A stretch of 64,000 nucleotides of DNA from Sporobacter sp038405045 (GTDB lineage: Bacteria; Bacillota; Clostridia; Oscillospirales; Oscillospiraceae). The notes below the pieces were generated by a model. It ran no database searches. It saw nothing but the letters and a program-made list of their open reading frames with translations, and had not been told where the DNA came from. The position numbers were made by a program, and so were the translations under genes. This document shows, piece after piece, positions 17,287 to 24,899 of the stretch. Location: positions 62,001-126,000 of the forward strand of contig JBBZIV010000003.1 of the NCBI GenBank assembly GCA_038405045.1, given 5' to 3'. Position 1 is the stretch's first letter. Every line of letters starts with the position of its first letter.

Positions 17287-17322
17287 AAAAAAGACTCTAC
17301 CGGAAAATTTCCGAATAGAGTC
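17287..17322 (-). terminator. Leader terminator nearest the pilus operon
   Basis: On the minus strand GACTCTA pairs with TAGAGTC, with an inner CGGAA/TTCCG stem, followed by TTTTTT (17292-17287). It lies ~45 bp before the first gene of the operon and is the last of several hairpins downstream of the riboswitch. A further GCCGGT/ACCGGC hairpin sits at 17337-17353. Confidence 0.75.
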
Positions 17323-17366
17323 CAATTGCCATCACTGCCGGTCAAAAACCGGCGGAGACGTAAGTC

Positions 17367-17397
17367 AAAAAAACTCTATTGGAATTCCCAATAGAGT
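17367..17397 (-). terminator. Riboswitch-linked terminator
   Basis: A perfect 10-bp stem (ACTCTATTGG / CCAATAGAGT), a 5-base loop and a run of seven T on the minus strand. It is the first canonical terminator after the c-di-GMP aptamer and the likely switching element. Confidence 0.85.
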
Positions 17398-17408
17398 CTC
17401 AAGGTCAT

Positions 17409-17436
17409 GATTTTACCGGGAACCCCCGATAGAATC
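17409..17436 (-). repeat. Third diverged copy of the leader hairpin
   Basis: GATTCTA...TAAAATC (minus strand) with an inner CGGG/CCCG stem and no T run. Its left arm GATTCTATCGGG resembles those of the hairpins at 17397 (GACTCTATTGGG) and 17322 (GACTCTATTCGG). The three look like diverged copies of one inverted-repeat unit lying between aptamer and first gene. Confidence 0.55.
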
Positions 17437-17451
17437 CTATAACCTTAACAA

Positions 17452-17530
17452 AATGGCAACTGGCTGTCTTAGTCAGAAACTTTAGACCCTTTAGCTTTGC
17501 GTCCTTATCTTTCGATAAGTTTGCTATTAA
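17452..17530 (-). promoter_or_regulatory. Class I cyclic-di-GMP riboswitch (GEMM-I)
   Basis: Read on the minus strand, this stretch has the conserved GEMM-I blocks in order: AGCAAAC, a hairpin capped by CGAAAG, GGACGCAAAGCTA, GGGTCTAA, and ACAGCCAGTTGCC. The GNRA loop and its receptor side are both present. It lies upstream of two serial terminators and the Tad pilus operon, so c-di-GMP probably decides read-through into pilus genes. Whether binding turns the operon on or off cannot be told by eye. Confidence 0.92.
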
Positions 17531-17674
17531 CATTTTAAGTTTCAATTATATGCTTTAGAAAAATAACCCTTCCATCAGGACACATGATGGACAAAATAGT
17601 GTATTGATGATACTATAGCAATTAACCAAGTTCGAATCACGATCTAATAATTATCATTATGTCCTAATGTGTTT

Positions 17675-17703
17675 ATAATAATACTAGTGTGACCTGCTGT
17701 CAA
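17675..17703 (-). promoter_or_regulatory. Promoter of the pilus leader
   Basis: Minus strand TTGACA (17703-17698), 17 bp, TATTAT (17680-17675). Transcription would start near 17668, about 140 bases before the riboswitch. An inverted repeat TCCATCA/TGATGGA lies at 17571-17591 within that leader. Confidence 0.75.
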
Positions 17704-17759
17704 GCACCAATGCGTCCTATTTAGATGATTTGTTTCAACAATTAATTGGTGGTGTTTTT

Positions 17760-18086
17760 GTGTTTATTGACAATTACATGAAAATATGCATGTTAAAAGG
17801 TATTTCGCCAACCAGATTATTAAGCAATTTAAAAATCAGCAAAAGCTCATATTCGCATTGGAAATCGGGAGGAGAGCCGCTCAACGAAACCAAAAAGAAG
17901 ATAGCGGATTATCTGCATATATCCATCGATGAACTTGAAGCCGGTCAAATAAAAAAAGAGCCCACGGATGAAAACCGTGAGCTTTCGGAAATCGACAAGC
18001 GCATTATTGACGGGTTTATGAAATTGACAGATCACGAGAAGCGTCTTGTTCTCGCTCAGATAGAAGCTTGGAAATCATTGAATTAA
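17760..18086 (+). CDS. XRE-type helix-turn-helix regulator
   Basis: 108 residues. The N-terminal ~65 form a Cro/CI-type DNA-binding domain (LKGISPTRLLSNLKISKSSY, then SHWKSGGEPLNETKKKIADYLHIS). The C-terminal ~40 are a charged helix (TDHEKRLVLAQIEAWK). GTG 17760 follows GGTGGTG at 5 bases; the frame is open 30 bases further up without a ribosome site. It is divergent from the pilus operon and shares its upstream region, so it may regulate it (inference). Confidence 0.8.
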   Translation: MFIDNYMKICMLKGISPTRLLSNLKISKSSYSHWKSGGEPLNETKKKIADYLHISIDELEAGQIKKEPTDENRELSEIDKRIIDGFMKLTDHEKRLVLAQIEAWKSLN

Positions 18087-18147
18087 GCGCTTGCTTTTGT
18101 TCGCTGCTAAGGTCTTTTAATATCTCTTTAATTGAATCCTCATTCAT
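18016..18147 (-). CDS. Possible 43-residue protein antisense to the regulator 3' end
   Basis: ATG at 18147 with GGAGGCGCAGC immediately upstream. The peptide starts MNEDSIKEILKDLSSEQKQ and is predicted helical and charged. It overlaps the last 71 bases of the XRE gene on the other strand. The ribosome site is good, but overlap and small size keep this tentative. Confidence 0.35.
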   Translation of the reverse strand: MNEDSIKEILKDLSSEQKQALNSMISKLLSEREQDASRDLSIS

Positions 18148-18233
18148 GCTGCGCCTCCATCATAAATATAGGCTCCACCTATAATACGATTGACAAAGCG
18201 AATTTTGGATTATTTTGTTGAAAAAATTTTTTA

Positions 18234-18259
18234 CCCGCTTCCAATAAACAGGAGGCGGG
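18234..18259 (-). terminator. Terminator of the kinase operon
   Basis: CCCGCCTCC pairs with GGAAGCGGG (one wobble) around an 8-base loop, followed on the minus strand by TAAAAAATTTTTT. It lies 16 bp past the kinase stop. Confidence 0.7.
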
Positions 18260-18275
18260 ATTTTGTGTATGGTTA

Positions 18276-19619
18276 TTAAACGGGAACTGTTATGGTGAAT
18301 TCGCTGCCGACGCCCTGTTTTGACGAAACGATGACCGAACCGCCCATCTGCTCCAGATTTTCTTTGACAACGTATAACCCAAGTCCATCCCCTGTGATCG
18401 AAGCGGTATTACGGCCCCGGAAATACGCGTCGAACAGGTGCGGCAGGTCTTCCTCCGCGATACCGGTGCCGGTATCCTTTATGATGATTGCAACTTTTGA
18501 ATCCGACGCCTTATAGGAAACCTCGACTCTCCCGCCGGGCGCTGTAAACTTGTATGCGTTCGTCAACAGATTGTAAACGCTCTGACTTAACTTATATTTA
18601 TCTGTCTTAACCCGGACTTTCTGGCTGCTCAGCAGCTGAAGGCTTATTTTCTTTTTCTCAAACTGCACCTTCAAGCCGCTGATGATCTGGCTGATCAGCG
18701 AATGCAGATCTAGTTCTTCTAAAGAGGCTGTCTCTGACGGTTTATCCGCGTCTATTAGCCTGCTCATATTCGTTATGATGGACGAAATGTTGTCAAGCTG
18801 CGCCTGGCAGACTTTGATTTCGTCGTCCGTCATTTTTATGACGCCGTCCTCAATTCCCTCCAAATGCGTTTTCATAATCGTCAAGGGTGTTCTCGTCTGG
18901 TGGACAAGCTCGTCGACAACTCTTTTTCTGACAATCTGCTTGATTTTAAGTCTGTTCTGGAGTGTTTCAAGCGAGGACTGAATAATCCTGATTTCCCGAA
19001 CCTTTGATGGTTTATAATCCGTAGAACCGCCCATATCGATACGCAGCGCCTGCGCTGCCGTATTGGACAAATCCCGGCTCAGCGTTCTGCTGATGAATAT
19101 GCCGATAATAATGAGTACAAACAGAACGACGACAATCGAAATGGCACTGTTTCGAAGCAGCGCAACTCTGAACAGCACAGAAACCTGTGAATTTCCGAGA
19201 GAGCTGTATCTTGTGATATTCAGGACACCCAGGTTGTTGCCGCCGTCTGTGAGCTGGTAGGTGTCCACCTCTTCGGAATTATTCCTGTGCATCATCCCAT
19301 ACATCATGCCGTAGCCGCCGCCCGCTGTGTTTTCAGCGCTCGCCACGAGCTTTCCCGATGCATCATACAGTTTGATACTGATGATCGGGTCATCGAGATG
19401 CGATTCAAGCTGGACAGATAGCCGCTGCTCAGAGATACTGCCGTCTTGCAGCGCGCTGACCGCCAACTGTTCGATTTGGCTGATATGATTATTATAAGAA
19501 ACGGTACTGTATGACATAAAGTATTTGTTAATGAGGGAGGACAGAATGAGTGAATTGACGCAGATGGCCAAAACTGCCGTCACCGTCAGGACGAGAAGCC
19601 ATTGCCTTCTGATTGTCAA
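18276..19619 (-). CDS. Sensor histidine kinase
   Basis: 447 residues. Helix 1 at ~8-30, an extracytoplasmic sensor to ~155 containing a Met/Gly/His-rich insert (GGGYGMMYGMMHRN), helix 2 at ~158-180, HAMP, a His box DELVHQTRTPLTIMK, and an ATPase domain with DTGTGIAEEDLP and GDGLGLYVVK. The His box is the HxxxRTPL form, here HQTRTPL, with the acidic residue after His replaced by Gln. The Met/His-rich loop could bind copper or silver (inference). Its start overlaps the regulator stop by 4 bp. Confidence 0.9.
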   Translation of the reverse strand: MTIRRQWLLVLTVTAVLAICVNSLILSSLINKYFMSYSTVSYNNHISQIEQLAVSALQDGSISEQRLSVQLESHLDDPIISIKLYDASGKLVASAENTAGGGYGMMYGMMHRNNSEEVDTYQLTDGGNNLGVLNITRYSSLGNSQVSVLFRVALLRNSAISIVVVLFVLIIIGIFISRTLSRDLSNTAAQALRIDMGGSTDYKPSKVREIRIIQSSLETLQNRLKIKQIVRKRVVDELVHQTRTPLTIMKTHLEGIEDGVIKMTDDEIKVCQAQLDNISSIITNMSRLIDADKPSETASLEELDLHSLISQIISGLKVQFEKKKISLQLLSSQKVRVKTDKYKLSQSVYNLLTNAYKFTAPGGRVEVSYKASDSKVAIIIKDTGTGIAEEDLPHLFDAYFRGRNTASITGDGLGLYVVKENLEQMGGSVIVSSKQGVGSEFTITVPV

Positions 19620-20302
19620 TTCTGTGCACCTCCCAGCACGTATCCCGCGCCGTACTTTGTCAGGAGAATTTGTGGATTCCTCGGATCGCTCTCTATTTTC
19701 TGACGAAGTCTTTTTATAGCGCTGTCGATATTACGGTCATAGCCTTCGTAGTCGTAGCCGTACGCGGAACTGATCAGCTGCTCCCGCGATAAAACCTGTC
19801 CCTGATTTCTGAATAACGCCTGCAAAAGTCCAAACTCCGCTGCTGTGATTGGGATTTCCTTACTGTCCTTATACAGCTTCATGCTTTTGGTATGGAGGCT
19901 CAGATCGGCGAATTTATACACGAGTTCTTCAGAATTATGGTAGGTCCGCCGGATAAGGGCATGCACTCTTTTTACAATTTCCTTAACGCTGAAGGGCTTG
20001 ACGACATAGTCATCAGCGCCTGTGTCGAAGCCCTTCAGTCTGTCGATCTCTTCGGTCCTAGCTGTCAGCATGATGACCGGGATATCCGAAATCTCGCGGA
20101 TTTGTTTGAGCACGTCAAAACCGTCGATACCCGGCATCATGATGTCAAGCAGGGCGAGGTGAATTTCTTCCTTGTTGAAGATTTCCAGGGCTTCAAAGCC
20201 ATCTTGAGCAACGAAGGTCTTAAACCCTTCATTTTCAAGGTATTTAGAGACGACGCCGCTGATTTCCGCCTGATCTTCAACAACAAGTATATTATATACC
20301 AC
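19616..20302 (-). CDS. OmpR-family response regulator
   Basis: 228 residues: receiver domain with VVEDQ, the phospho-Asp in LLDIMMPGIDGF and Lys in DYVVKPFSVKE, then a winged-helix domain ending LLTKYGAGYVLGG. GTG 20302 (VVYNILVVED) follows AGGGTGA at 5 bases and is preferred over a GTG three codons upstream that overlaps that site. It forms a pair with the downstream kinase. Confidence 0.9.
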   Translation of the reverse strand: MVYNILVVEDQAEISGVVSKYLENEGFKTFVAQDGFEALEIFNKEEIHLALLDIMMPGIDGFDVLKQIREISDIPVIMLTARTEEIDRLKGFDTGADDYVVKPFSVKEIVKRVHALIRRTYHNSEELVYKFADLSLHTKSMKLYKDSKEIPITAAEFGLLQALFRNQGQVLSREQLISSAYGYDYEGYDRNIDSAIKRLRQKIESDPRNPQILLTKYGAGYVLGGAQN

Positions 20303-20364
20303 AATGATCACCCTGCTCTATTATACCTTCCGCAACGTGCCAGTACAATAATTCTAAGGATGCG

Positions 20365-20655
20365 TTATTTGCCCGTCAGAACTTTTTTCATTCTGATATA
20401 GTCTTCCTCAGATATCTCGCCTTTGACAAAACGCGCGTTCAGAAGCTCCAGACTGTCATCGCTTTGATTGACAGGATGATGCCCCTGCCCTTTCTTGACG
20501 AGCGCGACGATGGCAACAACGACCAAAGCGGCGACTACAAGCGCAATACCCATCATGACAAGGCCCCAGCCGCTGTGCATAAAGTTACTCATATAGCCAA
20601 ACCCGCCGCCAAAGCAGCGGCCTAGTCCGCCTATTCCTCTGAAATACATCATCAT
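20365..20655 (-). CDS. Membrane protein with C-terminal SHOCT motif (96 aa)
   Basis: The N-terminus is Gly/Phe/Met-rich (GGLGRCFGGGFGYM), a single membrane helix lies at ~33-53, then a GQGHHPVNQ linker and the SHOCT motif LELLNARFVKGEISEEDYIRM. SHOCT is a short oligomerisation domain. GGAGG precedes the ATG at 5 bases. It is co-oriented with a smaller SHOCT protein upstream and the two-component pair downstream, 60 bp away. Confidence 0.85.
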   Translation of the reverse strand: MMMYFRGIGGLGRCFGGGFGYMSNFMHSGWGLVMMGIALVVAALVVVAIVALVKKGQGHHPVNQSDDSLELLNARFVKGEISEEDYIRMKKVLTGK

Positions 20656-20670
20656 AAATACCTCCTATTT

Positions 20671-20850
20671 TTAACTTCTCAGTGTTTGAAGCATCTTTTT
20701 ATATGTTTCTTCGTCAATTTCTCCGGATACAAAACGTTTTCTGAGAATCACTTCAGCGTCATTGGTGTCAGACGGGGCATAACCATGATGACATCTAGGC
20801 TTGACTATGAAATAGACGATCGCTGCGATGACAAGTATAAATAATAACAT
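20671..20850 (-). CDS. Small SHOCT-motif membrane protein (59 aa)
   Basis: One N-terminal helix (MLLFILVIAAIVYFIV), a KPRCHHGY linker and a SHOCT motif (AEVILRKRFVSGEIDEETYK). GGGAGGCG lies just upstream of the ATG. It resembles the next protein in its second half, so the two are a tandem pair, and both have a His pair before the motif. Confidence 0.85.
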   Translation of the reverse strand: MLLFILVIAAIVYFIVKPRCHHGYAPSDTNDAEVILRKRFVSGEIDEETYKKMLQTLRS

Positions 20851-20898
20851 TTTTTCGCCTCCCTTGGTTTGTTTGCATCTAGATTATCAGTCCGAATT

Positions 20899-20916
20899 AT
20901 GCCACAAATATGGCAT
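20899..20916. promoter_or_regulatory. Inverted repeat between SHOCT operon and cupin gene
   Basis: ATGCCA-N6-TGGCAT, perfect 6-bp arms, placed between two divergent transcription units. It could be an operator for either. No matching copy was noticed elsewhere in the window. Confidence 0.35.
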
Positions 20917-21000
20917 TTGTTTAAGATCTCAACCGTTTTTTACATTGTACATGTATTGATCATAAAATGGACTGAAATGACACGAAAGGAGCTGAACATC

Positions 21001-21447
21001 ATGACGAATCAAAACGATATGAGTTCCGACTATGTTCTAAAAGACTATGGTCCACGACCGTTAGTCATAAATATTGATAAGGCAACCAAGCAGAACAATA
21101 CATTCCGCACAGCACTTTGGACAGGAAATCATCTTCAAGTAACCCTGATGAGCATCAACGTCGGCGAGGAAATCGGCGCTGAGAGCCACCCGGAGCTTGA
21201 CCAATTCCTACGGATTGAGCAGGGTCAGGGTCTTGTGAAAATGGGTTATCGCCTCGAAGACATGAATATGCAGGCAAAAGTTGCTGACGGCGACGCAATC
21301 CTCGTGCCAGCAGGGACATGGCACAATCTTATCAACACGGGGAGCATACCGCTCAAGCTGTACTCCATATACGCCCCGCCCCAGCATCCCCCCGGTACCG
21401 TTCATAGAACAAGAGCAGACGCGATGGCTGCTGAGCATAGCCATTGA
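21001..21447 (+). CDS. Cupin-domain protein
   Basis: 148 residues with a single cupin barrel: GEEIGAESHPELDQFLRIEQG is cupin motif 1 (its His and Glu residues bind metal) and DAILVPAGTWHNLINTG is motif 2 with its His. ATG 21001 has AAAGGAG upstream; the frame is open 132 bases further but without support. Similar proteins are annotated as cupins of unknown substrate, sometimes called mannose-6-phosphate-isomerase-like. A bidirectional terminator separates it from the cobalamin operon. Confidence 0.85.
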   Translation: MTNQNDMSSDYVLKDYGPRPLVINIDKATKQNNTFRTALWTGNHLQVTLMSINVGEEIGAESHPELDQFLRIEQGQGLVKMGYRLEDMNMQAKVADGDAILVPAGTWHNLINTGSIPLKLYSIYAPPQHPPGTVHRTRADAMAAEHSH

Positions 21448-21471
21448 CTAACGAAATCAGTAAATAAGAAA

Positions 21472-21512
21472 TACCGTCACGAAGTATAACCTCGTGGCGG
21501 TACATGCTTTTT
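21472..21512 (+). terminator. Bidirectional terminator between cupin gene and cbiC
   Basis: An 11-bp stem (TACCGTCACGA / TCGTGGCGGTA, one G-T pair) with a TTTTT tail on the plus strand and TTTCTTATTT on the minus strand, serving both convergent units. Confidence 0.85.
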
Positions 21513-21559
21513 ATTGGTATCACGCAACTTGTTGAATGGCAGCTCCTTTTTTTCGCTGT

Positions 21560-22192
21560 TTACGCCCGTGTTCCGAGCGTGTATAAAAGGGCGTTGCATA
21601 TGGCGGCGGCAACGTTGCTGCCGCCTTTTCTGCCAAGCGACAGGATACAGGGGACGCCAGATGATTTAATAATCTCCTTGCTCTCCACTACATTGACGAA
21701 GCCGACAGGCACACCAATGATGAGGTCAGGCCGGATACGTCCTTCCGAAATGAGCTCATCAAGGCGAAGCAGCGCCGTTGGCGCGTTACCCACCGCAATA
21801 ATCAGCGGGCCGCTCAACGCACAGGCTTTTTCCATGCTGACGGCCGCGCGCGTCACGTTCCGCTCTTTTGCCGACGCGGCCACGTCGTCATCGGCAATAA
21901 AACAGTGAATGCGGCCGCCGAGCTTATGCAAGGCAGCTTTGCTGATTCCGGCCTCGGCCATATGCGTGTCCGTCACAATCTGCGCACCGCCTGACAGCGC
22001 GGTTTTCCCCGCTTCGACGGCACCAGGCGAAAAATAGAGTGTGTCGGCATAATCGAGATCTGCCGTCGTGTGGATGACGCGTTTGATAACAGGTGCAAGC
22101 GCTGGGTCGAGCGTTTTTTCGCCCAATTCCGCTGTAATAATATCAAAGCTTCGTTTTTCAATGTCCATTGGCGCAAGCGTATGCCAGTCCAT
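21560..22192 (-). CDS. cbiC: Cobalt-precorrin-8X methylmutase
   Basis: 210 residues. It moves the C11 methyl group to C12, giving cobyrinate. The catalytic His is in RVIHTTADLDYAD (His41). GAQIVTDTHMAEAGISK and IIGVPVGFVNVVESKE are family signatures. Last gene of the leftward cobalamin operon, 16 bp after cbiET. Confidence 0.93.
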   Translation of the reverse strand: MDWHTLAPMDIEKRSFDIITAELGEKTLDPALAPVIKRVIHTTADLDYADTLYFSPGAVEAGKTALSGGAQIVTDTHMAEAGISKAALHKLGGRIHCFIADDDVAASAKERNVTRAAVSMEKACALSGPLIIAVGNAPTALLRLDELISEGRIRPDLIIGVPVGFVNVVESKEIIKSSGVPCILSLGRKGGSNVAAAICNALLYTLGTRA

Positions 22193-22207
22193 TTTATTTC
22201 CTCCCGT

Positions 22208-23410
22208 TCACGCTTGAGACCCCGTACCGCTGATAACATACACGGGATTCTGCGCGATCATCATATGATATCCGCCCATGCGCCGCGACCGGCTGACGGC
22301 AATTTGTGAGACCTCAACGTCAGCAAGCGGCAGGCGAAAAAACGCGGCTGTCGCCTTTCCCAGCGTCTCCAGCGCGACGGCGCTGACGACAAGCCGGATT
22401 TTCGGATTGCGTGCCAATAAAAGCTCTAAAATCTCTTCAAGATTACCGCCGCTGCCGCCGATAAACGCCGCGTCCGGCACAGGCTGCCCTTCAAGCGTCT
22501 GCGGGACGTCGCCTTCGACGACGGTGATGTTCGTTACCTTCATTTTCCGCGCGTTTTCAGCAATAAGCCGGCATCCCTCATGCGCCCTTTCGAAAGCAAA
22601 GACATGGCCTTTTTTCGCCAGCAGGGCTACCTCCACGGAGACGGAACCCGTCCCTGCGCCGATGTCGTAAACAATATCGTCATCCCGCAGACACAGCTTT
22701 GAAAGGATGACGCTGCGGACTTCGCTTTTTGTCATCGGGATGTCGCCACGGGTAAACGCTTCGTCCGGGAAGCCGCATGAAACGATCCGGCGCGGGGTCG
22801 GATTTTCCACCAGCATGACGGCAAGCTGCGCCGTCTCGTCTTGTGACAGGGCCTGAGCTGTTTTTCTTATGATGCGCTCGTCGTCACTGCCGAGTCTCTC
22901 GCCGACAGTGACCGTGCACCCGCCGAAACCGGCCGTACATAATTCGCGGCAGATCGCCTGCACCGTCAAAGCGCCGCCCGTCAAAAAAAACGTTTCGGCG
23001 TTGTCGCGCACGGGTGTGACAGCGTCGCACGATTTACCATGGGCGCTGACGAGTTTCCACGCCTGCCATGGACGGCAGAGCTTGGCAGCGAAATACTGAA
23101 CGCTTGAGAGCCCGGCAATCAGCGCATAGTCTTGATCACCCAACGCCTCAACGAGTTTTTTTGCGCCGCTGTAAAAACCAACATCTCCGCTCATCAGGAT
23201 GCAGATTTTCCGCCCGTGGTTTTGCTCAATCACCCGAAGGATATCCGCGGGCTGTATCGCCGCGTGGCGCACAGCCGATGTATAAGCGGGAGCCGCTGCT
23301 AAAAGCCTCTCGGCACCGATGAGGACGTCCGCTTCCATCATGGCCTGTTTGCCTTCCGCAGTTAGGGTATTCTCGCCACCCATTCCCACACCGACGATAT
23401 GAATGCCCAT
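22208..23410 (-). CDS. cbiET: Fused cobalt-precorrin C5-methyltransferase and C15-methyltransferase/decarboxylase (CbiE-CbiT)
   Basis: 400 residues, two enzymes in one chain. The CbiE half (residues 1-~200) opens with HIVGVGMGGENTLTAEG and has MSGDVGFYSGAK. The CbiT half (~205-395) has the SAM-binding motif VYDIGAGTGSVSVEVAL and AFIGGSGGNLEEILE. Fusion as in CobL of the aerobic pathway is common in Firmicutes. ATG start directly follows the upstream gene stop. Confidence 0.93.
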   Translation of the reverse strand: MGIHIVGVGMGGENTLTAEGKQAMMEADVLIGAERLLAAAPAYTSAVRHAAIQPADILRVIEQNHGRKICILMSGDVGFYSGAKKLVEALGDQDYALIAGLSSVQYFAAKLCRPWQAWKLVSAHGKSCDAVTPVRDNAETFFLTGGALTVQAICRELCTAGFGGCTVTVGERLGSDDERIIRKTAQALSQDETAQLAVMLVENPTPRRIVSCGFPDEAFTRGDIPMTKSEVRSVILSKLCLRDDDIVYDIGAGTGSVSVEVALLAKKGHVFAFERAHEGCRLIAENARKMKVTNITVVEGDVPQTLEGQPVPDAAFIGGSGGNLEEILELLLARNPKIRLVVSAVALETLGKATAAFFRLPLADVEVSQIAVSRSRRMGGYHMMIAQNPVYVISGTGSQA

Positions 23411-24169
23411 TTAATCCCCCTCCAAAAGCGTTGTGACACCAAAAACCACGTCTTCAAGCGACAGCCCGGCGTCATCCGGCCGGCTGACAACGATAAGCCG
23501 AGCGCCGAGCGCCGCCGCCGCTTCCTGCTTTTCCGGAAAACCGCCCGTCGTGCCGCCGTCTTTCGTCACCAGCGTTTTGATCTGAAACTGCCGCATAAGG
23601 GCAATATTCAGCTCTTTAGAAAACGGCCCCTGCATGGCAATGATGTGCTCGGCCGGAAAACCGGCTATAAGGCAGGCCTCAATCGATGTTGCCGTCGGCA
23701 GAACGCGCGGGTACAGCCGCTTTTCAAAATCCCTGACGGCCGTAAAGGCCGAAAGCTCCTTGCTCCCTGTTGTCAACAGCACATTGTCGGTCGTCTCGTT
23801 TAAGTATGCTGCCGCGTCCGCCATCGTTTTAACGATGACGGCACCGGCGCAGGTGCTCTCTGCTCTGAGCAGCCGGAAACCCGGCACCCCCGTTTTTGAA
23901 AGGGCAGCCCTGATGTTTTTCGTAACCTCAAACGCGTAGGGATGCGTTGCGTCGATGACACAGGCGTATCCGCCGCTGCGGAGCAGCTCTTCGATTTGCG
24001 CCGCGTTCATGCGGCCTGTTTTGACCGTCAGTCCCGACAAATTGCCGGGTGCTGTCAGCCGTCCGTATTCCGTCGCGACGCAGAGTGTTATGTCAAGCTT
24101 ATACGGCGCAAGCGCCCTGAGCAGCGGGGGCGCGTCACCTGTTCCCCCGAAAATGAGGAGCTTTTTCAT
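23411..24169 (-). CDS. cbiJ: Cobalt-precorrin-6A reductase
   Basis: 252 residues of the CobK/CbiJ family: NAD(P)H-dependent reduction of the macrocycle. Start MKKLLIFGGTGDAPPLLRAL, the mid motif VIDATHPYAFEVTKNIRAA, and GPFSKELNIALMRQFQ followed by LVTKDGG are characteristic. Its start overlaps the cbiH stop by 4 bp. Confidence 0.92.
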   Translation of the reverse strand: MKKLLIFGGTGDAPPLLRALAPYKLDITLCVATEYGRLTAPGNLSGLTVKTGRMNAAQIEELLRSGGYACVIDATHPYAFEVTKNIRAALSKTGVPGFRLLRAESTCAGAVIVKTMADAAAYLNETTDNVLLTTGSKELSAFTAVRDFEKRLYPRVLPTATSIEACLIAGFPAEHIIAMQGPFSKELNIALMRQFQIKTLVTKDGGTTGGFPEKQEAAAALGARLIVVSRPDDAGLSLEDVVFGVTTLLEGD

Positions 24170-24897
24170 TTTTTGTTCTCATACCCGCGCGGTGTGACCA
24201 TTTTGCCATTCACAAGGCGCGTTGTGCTGCTGCCGATAAAAACGGTTGTAAACATATCAACTGCCGTGTCGCGCAGCTTTTGCAGCGTCATTGTGGTGCT
24301 CGCCTCGCCATCACGCCCGATATTGCTCGCGATACCGCAAACCGTATCCCCGCTGCGGCATTCAAGCAAAATATCACAGGCCCTTTTCAGATGATCTTTT
24401 CTTTTATGACTGGCCGGATTATATAAAACAACGGCAAAATCCCCCACGGCAGCGGCGCGTAGGCGTTTTTCAATAACCTCCCAGGTGACCATCAAATCCG
24501 ACAGGGAAATGACGGCGTAATCCTGCATCAGCGGCGCGCCGAGAATAGCGCCGCCGCTCTGCGCGGCTGTCACCCCGGGGATAACGATGATCTCCACGCC
24601 CGGCGTCTCAGCGGCCAGCTCATACAAAAGGCCCGCCATGCCGTATACACCGGCGTCACCGCTGCAGACCATCGAAACCGTTTTGTCCGCCGCCTCTGAA
24701 AGCGCCATGCGACAGCGCTCAATCTCGCTGCACATGCCGGTTGACTTATAAGTCTTTTCGGGGTAAACCGGTCGGACAAGGTCAACGTATGTTGTATATC
24801 CGCAAATGAGTTCGGAGCAATCAAGCGCCGAGTGCGCCTGTTTTGTCATGCCCGCAGCATGCCCCGGCCCGAGACCGACAACGTATAATTTTCCCAT
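24166..24897 (-). CDS. cbiH: Cobalt-precorrin-3B C17-methyltransferase
   Basis: 243 residues of the tetrapyrrole SAM methyltransferase fold; performs the ring-contraction methylation at C17. VVGLGPGHAAGMT at the start, VSMVCSGDAGVYGMAGLLYE in the middle, and VVLYNPASHKRKDHL are hallmarks. It sits 2 bp from cbiG, its usual partner in ring contraction. Confidence 0.93.
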   Translation of the reverse strand: MGKLYVVGLGPGHAAGMTKQAHSALDCSELICGYTTYVDLVRPVYPEKTYKSTGMCSEIERCRMALSEAADKTVSMVCSGDAGVYGMAGLLYELAAETPGVEIIVIPGVTAAQSGGAILGAPLMQDYAVISLSDLMVTWEVIEKRLRAAAVGDFAVVLYNPASHKRKDHLKRACDILLECRSGDTVCGIASNIGRDGEASTTMTLQKLRDTAVDMFTTVFIGSSTTRLVNGKMVTPRGYENKK

Positions 24898-24899
24898 TG

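Noticed and set aside
17287..17436. CRISPR-like array of short repeats
   Set aside because: Only three imperfect inverted repeats at uneven spacing, with T runs; they are terminators, not direct repeats with spacers.
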